A stretch of 64,000 nucleotides of DNA from Francisella frigiditurris (GTDB taxonomy: Bacteria; Pseudomonadota; Gammaproteobacteria; Francisellales; Francisellaceae), in NCBI RefSeq assembly GCF_001880225.1, contig NZ_CP009654.1, forward strand, positions 1,739,001 to 1,803,000, given 5' to 3'. Each line of letters begins with the position of its first letter. Positions within the stretch are counted from its first letter, which is position 1. This document shows positions 55,288 to 64,000 of this stretch, one piece after another. The position numbers and the translations under genes were made by a program. A model generated the notes under the pieces. The model saw only the letters and a program-made list of their open reading frames with translations, was not told the origin of the DNA and searched no databases.

Positions 55288-56898
55288 TTATACGTAATTA
55301 TCATTAGATATAGCTTGCTTTATACCTTCAAGCATTTCATCTCCTGGTAAACAAAGATATTTAGCTATGGTTATCGTTATAAAACTTATTACCAATAAAG
55401 CTAATGTTGAATAATAAAAATTAAGTAGTCCCGTCCCACCAAATGTACTGAAATATGATACTAATGTAACAGCTACAATATAAAACCAGAACCATATAGA
55501 CTCTCTAAAATTCCAATGGATATCTTCTGATTTATCATGTCTAAATATTCTATATGCTCCTAACATTACTATAGCAATAATTAATGCAACACCTGCTTTA
55601 GATATTATAACCCAACCACTCCACAAAAATACCAAACTTGCAGCAAATATACCTAAAGTACATATTAAATAAGCAAATTTAAGTCTAAAAGGCCTATGTA
55701 TATCAGGTAGATGATGTCTTAATGCCATTGTAGATGTCGATCCAGTAACATATGTTAAGGCAATAAGAGAGGTTAAAAAAGTTGCCATTTCTTGCCACCC
55801 TGGAAATGGTGCAAACATTACTAAAGCAATCAGAAAGTTAAAACCTATAGCATACACTGGCTTTTTAGTAATTGGAGTTAGTTTACCTAATATATTAGGC
55901 AAGTAGCCATTAGCAACCATTGCTCCTAAAGATTTTTGAGCAATACTGAAATATATCAAACCAGCCATAAGTGGAAATACTATAGCTCCAAAATACAAAG
56001 GATACATAACCCACTTCTCTCCAAAATGCTGGGCCATTACAGCAAACGGTCCAAAGCTTGAAGTTGCTTCACCAGATATTGTTATAGTATCCCAATTATT
56101 CCCATGAACATATTTAGACATTACCAACAAATATGCAAACTGTAAAAACAAAAAAACTACTAGACAAATTAATATAGCTCCAATAGTTGCAAAAGGTATA
56201 GATTTTCTAGGGTTCTTAGTACTTCCTGCTAACTCAACTATAGTTTTAAATCCCGTAAAAGCGTATGCAATACCTCCAACAGAAACAGCTGCCAAAACAC
56301 CGTCAAAACCAAATGGTATCATCTCTATTGGCTCTGCTTTAAGATCTTTTAACGCTGGAAGTGTAAAACAAAAAACTATAAAAACTATAGATATAAAAAC
56401 TGGAACTAGTACTTTAAATAATGTAATAACATTATTTATTTTAGCTAACCATTTAAGTGAATAGAAATTAATAATACAAAAGCCCAAAAGCATTATTGTT
56501 GCAACAGGGAAACCAACTACAGATAGCGCCCCTTCTTTTGAAGCATTAATTAAATCAGGATAAAAAACTGCTAAATATTGAATTACTGCCTGTACTTCAA
56601 TAGGTGCTAATACTAAATAAGATATCCAAGTAATCCATGCAAAAATATAGCTAGTAAGCGTACCATGTGTAATATGAGGTATTCTAGAAGTCGATCCTTC
56701 AACTGGCACTATTGTACAAACTTCGGCAAAAACCAAAGCTATAAACAGCATTAATAAAGCACCAATTATCCAAGAAAAGAAAGAAGCAGGCCCTGCTGTT
56801 TGAGATGTATATTGAGCTGCGAACATCCACCCAGATCCCATAATCGCACCAACTCCCATAGCCACTAAACTAAAGGTTGAAAGACTTCTTCTTTCCAC
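55288..56898 (-). CDS. APC-family amino acid permease
   Basis: 536 residues, 12-14 membrane segments, start GTG with AAGGAG 5 bases upstream. LVAMGVGAIMGSGWMFAAQYTSQTAGPASFFSWIIGA and PVEGSTSRIPHITHG are typical of APC transporters, here of a branch with a longer C-terminus. The substrate is unknown; neighbours (pheA, alr) do not settle it. It appears to be a single transcription unit with 87 bases to alr. Confidence 0.9.
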   Translation of the reverse strand: MERRSLSTFSLVAMGVGAIMGSGWMFAAQYTSQTAGPASFFSWIIGALLMLFIALVFAEVCTIVPVEGSTSRIPHITHGTLTSYIFAWITWISYLVLAPIEVQAVIQYLAVFYPDLINASKEGALSVVGFPVATIMLLGFCIINFYSLKWLAKINNVITLFKVLVPVFISIVFIVFCFTLPALKDLKAEPIEMIPFGFDGVLAAVSVGGIAYAFTGFKTIVELAGSTKNPRKSIPFATIGAILICLVVFLFLQFAYLLVMSKYVHGNNWDTITISGEATSSFGPFAVMAQHFGEKWVMYPLYFGAIVFPLMAGLIYFSIAQKSLGAMVANGYLPNILGKLTPITKKPVYAIGFNFLIALVMFAPFPGWQEMATFLTSLIALTYVTGSTSTMALRHHLPDIHRPFRLKFAYLICTLGIFAASLVFLWSGWVIISKAGVALIIAIVMLGAYRIFRHDKSEDIHWNFRESIWFWFYIVAVTLVSYFSTFGGTGLLNFYYSTLALLVISFITITIAKYLCLPGDEMLEGIKQAISNDNYV

Positions 56899-56985
56899 AA
56901 AATCTCCTTGAAAATTAAAAACTAATTCAGAAAAACATTAAATTACATTCTACTTTTTTTCTAGCACAAAGTAAAGAAAGCTCAT

Positions 56986-58089
56986 TTATACAAGCCTTCT
57001 AACAATTCTATCATTTAATGTTGACATTATATCGTACTCTATGGTAAGAACTTGCTGAGCCAATGAAAATGCACTATTCCTATTTCTAGGAATATCTGAT
57101 ATCAACTCAACTTCATCTCCAACTTTAACTCCATACTCGTTCCTACCAAGAGAAATAGTTAAAGCATCCATACTCATTTTTCCAGCCATTTGATATATAT
57201 GACCATTTATATTAACTACCCCTCTATCTCCAAGTTCTCTAGGAAATCCATCACCATACCCTATTGGAACAACAGCTATCTGCTCGCCTTCAAAACCACG
57301 ATATATTACCGAATAACCAACACCTTCATCTTCATTTAGCGTTATAATTTTAACAACTTTAGATAAAAGTCGTGCTATTGGTTTAATTTCTCTAATCTCT
57401 CTATCAAGATAAAAATATGGTAAGAAGCCATAAGTCAATATACCGGGTCTAATCATGTCATAAGAGATATTTCTCTGACCTAAAAATCCATAAGAATTAG
57501 AGAGGTGACAAAGGATATTCTGATCAATTGATTTTGTATATTGCTTAAGCTCTTCAAATCTTAATATTTGTTTTTTATTAGTAGGATGATCTCTATTATC
57601 TGCACAAGCCAAATGACTATAAATACCCTCTAAATCTATATAGTCTGATTCATAAATTCTTTTTATAGTTCTTTTTGCATCAGCATAATCGACTCCCATT
57701 CTGTTCATACCTGTATTAACATTTATATGAACTTTTATTATTTTTTTATATTTTTTTGCAAGTTTTTCTAAAATAGCAATATCATTATAATTCTGGACAC
57801 TTATGCGTAAATCATATTTCACAATATCCTCAATATATTCAAATTCAGCAACACCAAAAACAATTACTGGCTTATCCGTTATCTTAACTACTCTCAATGC
57901 TTCTAATACATTAGCCGTAGCAAAATAATCAACCAAATCACAAGAGCTACTTACAACAAGTTCTAAACCATGCCCATATGCATTGGCTTTAACAGGAAAA
58001 CATAGCTTTGTATTTCCAATATATTTTTTGATTATTTCTATATTAGTTCTTAACTTATCCTTATTTATTTCCAAAACGTTTATTGCCAT
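56986..58089 (-). CDS. alr: Alanine racemase
   Basis: 367 residues. The PLP lysine is K34 in CFPVKANAYGHG, with NRMGVDYAD, RPGILTYGF, GVGYSVIYRG carrying the second catalytic base (Tyr), and MAGKMSMDALTI. It interconverts L- and D-alanine for peptidoglycan. It starts 8 bases after the peptide transporter gene. Confidence 0.96.
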   Translation of the reverse strand: MAINVLEINKDKLRTNIEIIKKYIGNTKLCFPVKANAYGHGLELVVSSSCDLVDYFATANVLEALRVVKITDKPVIVFGVAEFEYIEDIVKYDLRISVQNYNDIAILEKLAKKYKKIIKVHINVNTGMNRMGVDYADAKRTIKRIYESDYIDLEGIYSHLACADNRDHPTNKKQILRFEELKQYTKSIDQNILCHLSNSYGFLGQRNISYDMIRPGILTYGFLPYFYLDREIREIKPIARLLSKVVKIITLNEDEGVGYSVIYRGFEGEQIAVVPIGYGDGFPRELGDRGVVNINGHIYQMAGKMSMDALTISLGRNEYGVKVGDEVELISDIPRNRNSAFSLAQQVLTIEYDIMSTLNDRIVRRLV

Positions 58090-58097
58090 AAAAACAC

Positions 58098-59594
58098 CTA
58101 GTTATTATAAATGACCCTATTAATCCATCTCTTTATTATGAATAGGGAAAATGCTGCTACTAAAGTAACTATCATAATCCACATAAATAATTCTTGATAT
58201 CCTAAGTAACTATCAATCTTAGCTTGACCTAATAATTTTGAACTTTTAGAGCTTTCCAAGTTACTACTTGCAAACAACGATGCAATAAATGCACCCATCT
58301 TTATACCGACAGCCCATGTCAAGAACCACATACCCATACAGAAGCCTCTAACTCTTGTAGGCACAAGCTGTGTAATTAAAGAAAGTCCAACTGCTGTTGC
58401 CATAATCTCTGCCCAAGAAAAGAAGACTCCCACAGCAAAAACTTCCCACCAAAAAGAAACTTTAGATGTTGGATCATTAAATAAACAGACTAGAAACAAA
58501 AAACCGTAGCATAAACCAGCAAACATTAAGCAAAGAGCAAACTTACTAGTTGAGCGAAGTCTATCACCCATCTTATTAAAATACATAGCCAAAAGTGGTG
58601 AAAATATAAGTATCCCTGAAGTATTTAACAAACCGGGCACTGTTTGTGAGTTCAACCTCATCCCCAGCACATTCAAGTCAACATGATGCACATTGAATAG
58701 AAAGAAAGATGTTGTTTTTTGAGCATATGTCATAAAAAATATGGTCGCATAGAATATAAATACTAGTAATAACAACATCTTTAATCGATATTCTTTATCT
58801 TGTTGAAAAGTCATATAAATAAAGTATCCAACAATCACGATGACAGCAGCCACAAGAACCAAACTAATAACCCTGTTAAAATATAATAAAGTTGCTATTA
58901 GAGAAATAAAAATCATAACCCCAAAGATAACAGTCACCAACTTCTTAAAGCCTAATGCCTTTTTACCTATTGGAGCGGCGATTGATAAAAACAACTGCTT
59001 ATTTAGAAATACATTTAATAAAGCTAGTAATACTCCAAAAGCGCAAACACCTAAAGCAAGTCCATAATGCCTATTTTCTAGTCCATATGAGTCAGCACTA
59101 CTAAGATAAGGAATCAAAATAGCTCCAGATAAAGCCCCTATATTATTAGCCATATTAAAGTATGCATATATTGAATCTAGTTTTGCAGGATCTCCAGCAT
59201 ACAATCTTGACACACTATTTAATGTCATAGGTACAAACATGCATGCACCAGTAATCACCATAGCTAGCCCAAAATAAACCGCTGCATCAGTAAATAAATC
59301 TCCACTAGCTAAAATAGAATAGCCTAAGAGCAAACAAATACCACCTGTAAATAATGCTCTTCTAACACCTAGAACCTTATCTGCAACATATCCTCCTAAT
59401 GAGCTAAGTACATAACATAATGCAGTAAATGATCCTGCAAAAATAGATGCTTGAGATTCTGTCAAGCTGAGTTTATTAATACAAAAAAATATTAAAATAT
59501 AAAAAAAACCAAAAAAACTAAACCTTTCGAACAATTGCAAGAAAAATAAAGAAACAAAATATCTAGCTCTTTTTTTTTCATCAACTATAACCAA
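58098..59594 (-). CDS. POT-family peptide transporter
   Basis: I propose a TTG start at 59594, five bases after GGGGGGAG, giving 498 residues; an in-frame ATG 26 codons upstream (59672) has no ribosome site, and the extra residues do not look like family sequence. The proton-dependent peptide transporter signatures GGYVADKVLGVRRALFTGG and YAYFNMANNIGALSGA are clear, with 12-14 membrane segments. The usual ExxERF motif reads QLFERF, so its first Glu is a Gln. It would import di- or tripeptides. Confidence 0.88.
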   Translation of the reverse strand: MVIVDEKKRARYFVSLFFLQLFERFSFFGFFYILIFFCINKLSLTESQASIFAGSFTALCYVLSSLGGYVADKVLGVRRALFTGGICLLLGYSILASGDLFTDAAVYFGLAMVITGACMFVPMTLNSVSRLYAGDPAKLDSIYAYFNMANNIGALSGAILIPYLSSADSYGLENRHYGLALGVCAFGVLLALLNVFLNKQLFLSIAAPIGKKALGFKKLVTVIFGVMIFISLIATLLYFNRVISLVLVAAVIVIVGYFIYMTFQQDKEYRLKMLLLLVFIFYATIFFMTYAQKTTSFFLFNVHHVDLNVLGMRLNSQTVPGLLNTSGILIFSPLLAMYFNKMGDRLRSTSKFALCLMFAGLCYGFLFLVCLFNDPTSKVSFWWEVFAVGVFFSWAEIMATAVGLSLITQLVPTRVRGFCMGMWFLTWAVGIKMGAFIASLFASSNLESSKSSKLLGQAKIDSYLGYQELFMWIMIVTLVAAFSLFIIKRWINRVIYNN

Positions 59595-59740
59595 TTTTTC
59601 TCCCCCCGAATTTTGATTAAATAGATATTCTTTATAAAAAGAATTTAAGCGAATTATACTTAGATAAAACATATAAGTTTTATAAGCATATCTTTTGATT
59701 ATATAAACTTGATAAATTACCTACAAGGGGATTCTGAAAA

Positions 59741-60445
59741 CTAAGCGAAATATTTTGTATTAATATTTTCTATAAAATTCTCTAAATTATTTTCTTTAAC
59801 AATATTTAAAAGCCTTTTGCCACAACTTCCATTTGCTGACATTACCAACATACTGAATACGACGATATCAACCAATGATAATTTCCCATTAAAGAAATAC
59901 TTTCTTCCATTAAGAAAATTAGCGATTGATTCTATATCTTTGGTGGCTTTTTGATAAATCTCTTTTTTAGACAACAATAACAATCCCTGTCCTTTTAGTT
60001 GCTTAGCAACACCTCTCTTCATCGCAGGGAATAATAAATTCAACATTATTTTTGGCATACCAACAGTTTCTTGGAGAATACTTTTCCAATTTGGCACATT
60101 ATCTGAATCTATCCATCTGCCATATGCACCAACCCAATATATATTATCTTCACACATTCTAATAAAAGCCCAAGCTTGTGCTTTTTGCTCTTTTGAAAGA
60201 TGACTATCTAAATAGTTACCAGACTCTGATTCTAACATATCTATAATAAGTCCGGAATCTGCGTATTTCTTACCTTGAGTTTCTATATATGGCATTTTTC
60301 CTGTAGGTGACTTACTTAACTCAAGACTAAACTGATTTACATAATCTATGCCCATAGCTTTAAAATACAACTCTAGTTTAAGACAAAAAGGACTCATGCT
60401 ATATTCTTTATCTTTAAATTTAGGTAACTGGTATAAATGAATCAT
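59741..60445 (-). CDS. Glutathione S-transferase-like protein
   Basis: 234 residues. The N-terminal thioredoxin-like domain (MSPFCLKLELYFKAMGIDYVNQF, GKMPYIETQGKKYADSGLIIDML) and the helical C-terminal domain (GRKYFFNGKLSLVDIVVFSML) resemble the metaxin/Fax-like branch of the GST superfamily. The function is unknown; enzymatic activity is not certain for this branch. It follows the DUF3301 gene by 9 bases. Confidence 0.85.
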   Translation of the reverse strand: MIHLYQLPKFKDKEYSMSPFCLKLELYFKAMGIDYVNQFSLELSKSPTGKMPYIETQGKKYADSGLIIDMLESESGNYLDSHLSKEQKAQAWAFIRMCEDNIYWVGAYGRWIDSDNVPNWKSILQETVGMPKIMLNLLFPAMKRGVAKQLKGQGLLLLSKKEIYQKATKDIESIANFLNGRKYFFNGKLSLVDIVVFSMLVMSANGSCGKRLLNIVKENNLENFIENINTKYFA

Positions 60446-60454
60446 AATCTATCC

Positions 60455-60832
60455 TTATTCATCAAAATTAATAACATTTTTCTCATGGTTAGTATTAGAA
60501 ATATTTGTATCCTCATGAGCAGAAACAGATTCAGTTTTTGAGATTATAACATCATCTAATATACCATTTCTCAATACTATATATGCTCTATATCTTTCAA
60601 AGCTTTCCATAATATTATAGTCAAATGAATATACTCTATAGAAACATAACCTTTTATCTTCAAACTTAAAACTTATCTTTCTTAAGCAAACTGTCTCATC
60701 AAGTAAAGAAATATCATTTTTCTTTGCCACATTATGTGCCACATCTATAGCAAATTCTTTATTCTTAAGAAAATTTCTCCAAAGAAAAAAAGCAATTGCT
60801 AATAGTATCAATGTATACAAAGCTATCGACAT
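60455..60832 (-). CDS. DUF3301 small membrane-anchored protein
   Basis: 125 residues. One N-terminal membrane segment (LYTLILLAIAFFLW) is followed by a soluble domain with DETVCLRKISFKFEDKRLCFYRVYSFDY and GYRAYIVL-like sequence, the pattern of DUF3301, and a charged tail. Function unknown. It is divergent from the DUF475 gene across 88 bases and co-directional with a GST-like gene. Confidence 0.8.
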   Translation of the reverse strand: MSIALYTLILLAIAFFLWRNFLKNKEFAIDVAHNVAKKNDISLLDETVCLRKISFKFEDKRLCFYRVYSFDYNIMESFERYRAYIVLRNGILDDVIISKTESVSAHEDTNISNTNHEKNVINFDE

Positions 60833-60920
60833 AACTAAGAGGCTTATTAAATTACTGATTGGATTACATTATATGTTAAAATCTGACTATTATAAAATAA
60901 ATTACATACTCTTAAATTAG

Positions 60921-61943
60921 GTGAAGATTTTAAAATATTTTTATGGCTCTATAGCTATTACAATATTGGGTGTAATCATTGGCGTCTATCTATTCCCAGA
61001 CAATATAGCTGCAACAATATATACCATATTATTGCTAGCTGTTTTAGAAGTGTCGTTAAGCTTTGATAATGCTGTTATTAATGCAAAAATACTAAATGGA
61101 ATGTCTAAGTTTTGGCAAAAAATGTTTCTAGTTGTAGGTCTACCAATTGCCGTATTTGGAATGAGGCTTGTTTTTCCAATTCTTTTAGTTAGTGTAACTA
61201 GTCAATTTAGTTTTCTTGAGGTTGTTAAGCTTGCAACCAACAACCCTCTCTTATACCAAGAAATATTAGAGCAATCTATGCCTTTAATATGTGGGTTTGG
61301 TGGTGCTTTCTTGCTTATGGTATTTTTAAACTTTTTCCTAAGCGAAAACAATGAACACAAATGGATAGCTATTATAGAAAACAACATTTTAGTAAGAAAA
61401 ATCAAAGCTTATGATGGAGGGTATATAGTTTTTGCTATAATTATAGGTTTTCTCTTAGTTCTATACACACCAGTACAGTCTCAAGGAAAAGTTGCTTTAG
61501 CATTTTTGTTAGGTGTAATAACTCATGAAGTTTTAGGAATATTAACTTCAATCTTTAACAAACCTCAGCTTAATACTACTGAAATAGCAAAGAATGGTCT
61601 TATGGGATTTATTTATTTAGAAATAATTGATGCTTCTTTCAGTTTCGACGGGGTTATAGGAGCATTCGCTATTACAACAAATATTATAATTATAATGATT
61701 GGCCTAGGTATTGGTGCCATGTTTGTTAGATCATTAACTATATTATTTGTTGAAAAAGAAACTCTTTCAAAATATATATATATAGAACATGGTGCACATT
61801 ACGCTATTGGTTTTTTGGCAATTGTTTTGATTTTAAAAATATTTATGCACATTCCAGAATGGTTTAGTGGAAGTATTGGAGTACTTATTTTAACCTTGGC
61901 TTTCCTACATTCAGTAATAACAAATAAAAAATTAAAACAATAA
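60921..61943 (+). CDS. DUF475 family integral membrane protein (TerC/YkoY-like)
   Basis: 340 residues with about nine membrane segments; the start is GTG without a clear ribosome site. VLEVSLSFDNAVINAKIL near residue 41 and IIDASFSFDGVIGAFAIT near residue 235 carry the two acidic motifs shared with the TerC/YkoY family, which is linked to metal (manganese) handling. The specific role is unknown. It overlaps the HAD gene by 12 bases tail to tail. Confidence 0.87.
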   Translation: MKILKYFYGSIAITILGVIIGVYLFPDNIAATIYTILLLAVLEVSLSFDNAVINAKILNGMSKFWQKMFLVVGLPIAVFGMRLVFPILLVSVTSQFSFLEVVKLATNNPLLYQEILEQSMPLICGFGGAFLLMVFLNFFLSENNEHKWIAIIENNILVRKIKAYDGGYIVFAIIIGFLLVLYTPVQSQGKVALAFLLGVITHEVLGILTSIFNKPQLNTTEIAKNGLMGFIYLEIIDASFSFDGVIGAFAITTNIIIIMIGLGIGAMFVRSLTILFVEKETLSKYIYIEHGAHYAIGFLAIVLILKIFMHIPEWFSGSIGVLILTLAFLHSVITNKKLKQ

Positions 61944-62585
61944 AGCTTCAAGCTCTTTAGAATCTTTTGCTATATATTTTGCCTTAGCTAAAACATTTTC
62001 TCTTTGAGCATGTTCTGCATAAGCTACAAATTTGTCTACATACCCTTTTTCATAAAGCTGATAATCAGTATAGCCATCCCCAACAACTATACTTTCGATA
62101 TTTTTAAACTTGTCTTTAATTTTATCCATAGCAGTAGTTTTTGATTCTGCCGCACCATTACTTGAATTTAATTTAATAAATTCTCCTTTACCGTCCCACT
62201 CAACTTCAACAGCATAGATATTTTCTTTAGGTATATTCAAATGTTCAGCGAATGGCCTAATAGAATCAGCTAATCCCCCACTAAATATCCAAACATTATA
62301 TTTATATTTGTGCATTTTATTTATTAGCTCTACCATACCTTTAGAAAAAATATTAGGACAATAAGATTTAACAAAATTATCTATTGCCTTTTTAGTGGGC
62401 TTCGCTATAGCCAACCTTTTCTCCAAAGAGGTTTTAAAGTCAATATCACCACTCATACCCATGTTTGTAATTTTCTCAATTTCAATAAGCTTTTGTGGCT
62501 CTTGAGCTAAAATTGGTTCTAAAAGAATTTCTAACGACTCTCCTTTTATCAAAGTAGAATCAAAATCAAAAATAATATTTTTCAT
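61932..62585 (-). CDS. HAD-IB phosphatase (SerB-like)
   Basis: 217 residues. The aspartate pair is D7 and D9 in IFDFDSTLIKGES; motif II is VWIFSGGLADS and motif III/IV is SIVVGDGYTDYQLYEKG. A helical cap lies between residues 20 and 80. This is the SerB-like branch of HAD hydrolases; phosphoserine is a possible but unproven substrate. It lies downstream of the carotenoid oxygenase gene but is separated by a 220-base gap and a terminator. Confidence 0.88.
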   Translation of the reverse strand: MKNIIFDFDSTLIKGESLEILLEPILAQEPQKLIEIEKITNMGMSGDIDFKTSLEKRLAIAKPTKKAIDNFVKSYCPNIFSKGMVELINKMHKYKYNVWIFSGGLADSIRPFAEHLNIPKENIYAVEVEWDGKGEFIKLNSSNGAAESKTTAMDKIKDKFKNIESIVVGDGYTDYQLYEKGYVDKFVAYAEHAQRENVLAKAKYIAKDSKELEALLF

Positions 62586-62760
62586 TTAACTTCTGCACTT
62601 ATAGTAAATCTAATTTAATATTTTAAAATAAAGCTTATACATTTTATTTATTAGATCATATCAATTTCTTTTATAAATATATCCATACGGATTAATTATT
62701 CAATAAAGTTTTATTAACTTACGCAAAACTTAACCCTACAAAGGATGTATAAATAATAAA

Positions 62761-62778
62761 GGGAGTTAATCAACTCCC
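62761..62778 (-). terminator. Terminator after the carotenoid oxygenase gene
   Basis: GGGAGTT, a 4-base loop and AACTCCC form a 7-bp GC-containing stem; on the minus strand CTTTATTATTTAT follows. It lies 28 bases beyond the oxygenase stop. A second AT-rich dyad (AAGTTTT/AAAACTT at 62706-62731) lies further on. Confidence 0.65.
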
Positions 62779-62805
62779 AATAAATTTCTTTCTAATTCTT
62801 TCTTT

Positions 62806-64000
62806 TTATTTCAAATAAATACCATGTAAAGAAAAAGGTATCTTTATTGGTAAATATGCTTTATATAAAAGTGTTAAATCTTTTGCATTCAAAATACTAA
62901 TATAAGATAAATCTTTTTTAGCATCCAAAACATTAATAAAAATCACACCATCATCTTCATCAATAACTTCAGGCTTTTTAATGAAGATTGGTTCTGAAAC
63001 ATACTCTCCCTTTTTAAAGAAGCATATATCTTCTTGATTATTTTCTAAGTCAATTTTTACTATTCCATTAAAGAATTCTTCTGGAGTATTCTTATTTTGC
63101 ACAGCAGCATAAACGTATTTATATTCTTTTGTTAAAAATTCTGGATTAATTCTTGGAAATTCAAGATTTTGTTTATTTAAAAAAATACATTCACTTTTTT
63201 TAGTTAAAATATCTACTTCATATCTTCTTAATTCAGTTCTCATCATAAAAGAGCCTGTTTTTATTTTATCCAGATATAAATTATCATAAGGATTTAGCTC
63301 ATCTAAATAAGCAACTATATCTAAGTTAACGAAGCCATCTTTTTCATATGCATTAACTGAATGTAAAAACAGCATTCGTTCTGAATCAATTTTAGAAATC
63401 TCTCCACTACTTCTATCAATAAAAATAAACTCACATCTAGCATCTTTTTTATAATATAAACTTTCATTAAATGTTTTTGTTAAAAAAGAAGTTGCTCTTG
63501 CTCGTAGTGGACCAGCATATAAAATAATATAATTTTTAGTCAAAAACAAACTATGAGAATAAAAGAAATCTTTGCTTTTAAACTTACAAATAATGTCTCT
63601 CTTTTCTTCTTCGTTTTTCATTCTGAAAATACTATACTCAAAGTCCTTTCCAATACTTACAGCAAAATTAAACTGTTCTTTTGTATCTGGATCATATTGA
63701 GGATGAGCACAAGTGATTTGACCTTTTATATCATCATTAAAGCTATATTCCCCCGAAGTTGAAATACCGTCATTATCAAGTTTTATGGTATTGGTTACTT
63801 CTGTTATAGCAAGTAAATTTTTCCCTGCTTTCATAAAGTTAACATTGCAGCTAGGTCTTTCTTTACTTATCTTTAGTATACGCTTAATTGATGTAAGTAT
63901 TTTTTGGAACTTATTCTTTGGAGATAATGTAGCAAATTCATCGAATAACATCTTATTTTTAAGATTAGCCCTATATTGTGGTGATTTTAAAAATGAATTA
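62806..64000 (-). CDS. Carotenoid oxygenase family protein, partial (cut by right edge)
   Basis: The reading frame is open through the right edge; the Met at 63951 is internal, since the codons before it also fit the family, so the true start is outside. Counting from that Met, the four iron-binding histidines of carotenoid cleavage oxygenases are H83 (AHPQYDPDT), H133 (YSHSLFLTKNYII), H197 (LHSVNAYE) and H376 (FSLHGIYL). FPRINPEF and EPIFIKKPEVIDEDDGVIF are also conserved. These Fe(II) enzymes cut polyene or stilbene double bonds with O2. The substrate is unknown; no carotenoid synthesis gene is in view. It ends six residues after the last histidine, as expected. Confidence 0.9.
   Translation of the reverse strand, partial: NSFLKSPQYRANLKNKMLFDEFATLSPKNKFQKILTSIKRILKISKERPSCNVNFMKAGKNLLAITEVTNTIKLDNDGISTSGEYSFNDDIKGQITCAHPQYDPDTKEQFNFAVSIGKDFEYSIFRMKNEEEKRDIICKFKSKDFFYSHSLFLTKNYIILYAGPLRARATSFLTKTFNESLYYKKDARCEFIFIDRSSGEISKIDSERMLFLHSVNAYEKDGFVNLDIVAYLDELNPYDNLYLDKIKTGSFMMRTELRRYEVDILTKKSECIFLNKQNLEFPRINPEFLTKEYKYVYAAVQNKNTPEEFFNGIVKIDLENNQEDICFFKKGEYVSEPIFIKKPEVIDEDDGVIFINVLDAKKDLSYISILNAKDLTLLYKAYLPIKIPFSLHGIYLK

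Noticed and set aside
62706-62731. AAGTTTT/AAAACTT dyad considered as a second terminator
   Set aside because: The stem is AT-only with a 12-base loop and no clean T-run; too weak to call.

Overview
This is AT-rich, gene-dense chromosomal DNA that looks like Francisella. I base that on several combinations I recognise: the FopA-type OmpA porin, the beta-oxidation operon whose hydroxyacyl-CoA dehydrogenase carries an N-terminal acyl-CoA-binding domain, a wbtA-wbtB-wbtC start to the O-antigen cluster, and the orphan regulator gene pmrA followed by lepB-rnc-truB-rnr. The species is not fixed by what I can see. The sugar genes after wbtC point to an O-antigen different from that of F. tularensis, so an environmental or fish-associated Francisella is more likely. 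I see no tRNA, rRNA, CRISPR array, insertion sequence or phage gene. Most genes lie on the minus strand.

Layout. 1-8338 (minus): O-antigen genes read right to left from wbtA. They are a UDP-GlcNAc 4,6-dehydratase, a lipid-carrier sugar-phosphate transferase, a QuiNAc-forming reductase, a WbuB-like glycosyltransferase, the three enzymes for UDP-L-FucNAc (fnlA, fnlB, fnlC) and a cut-off LegB/CapD-like dehydratase. 8380-15587 (minus): hrpA, a short Wzz-like chain-length regulator, monomeric isocitrate dehydrogenase and an ArsC-like protein. 15734-24286 (plus): a complete fatty-acid degradation operon, fadD-fadE-acbP/fadB-fadA-thioesterase, with a visible promoter. 24308-30518 (minus): ornithine cyclodeaminase, arginase, nicotinamide phosphoribosyltransferase, a MurQ/GKRP-like double SIS protein and a sugar transporter.

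30549-35272 (minus) is a four-gene uncharacterised envelope module of two lipoproteins and two secreted proteins, two of them with CsgG/LpoB-type folds. 35353-37162 holds a LysR regulator, a 22-residue cationic peptide gene with a near-perfect ribosome site, and a glutathione transferase gene; this is the least explained stretch. 37159-42633 (minus) is the pmrA-lepB-rnc-truB-rnr operon. 42743-47341 has a small unknown gene, an amino acid permease, a PotD-like binding protein, trmL and fopA. 47617-50528 (minus) is an Fe-S assembly group (sufS, an IscA/SufA protein, sufT) with coaD and a ferredoxin. 50611-60832 (minus) holds serine dehydratase, a YgjP-like metallopeptidase, a 5'-nucleotidase, prephenate dehydratase, an APC permease, alanine racemase, a POT peptide transporter, a glutathione transferase and a DUF3301 protein. 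60921-64000 has a DUF475 membrane protein, a HAD phosphatase and a carotenoid oxygenase cut by the right edge.

The genes fit an intracellular or host-associated lifestyle: fatty acids, peptides, amino acids, polyamines and nicotinamide are taken up and broken down, while the surface is built from O-antigen and FopA. Besides the envelope module and the cationic peptide, the most interesting pattern is a direct repeat of the CTTAA type with 10-11 bp spacing. It occurs upstream of pmrA, between the permease and potD, and upstream of fopA, and resembles the PmrA box of enteric bacteria.
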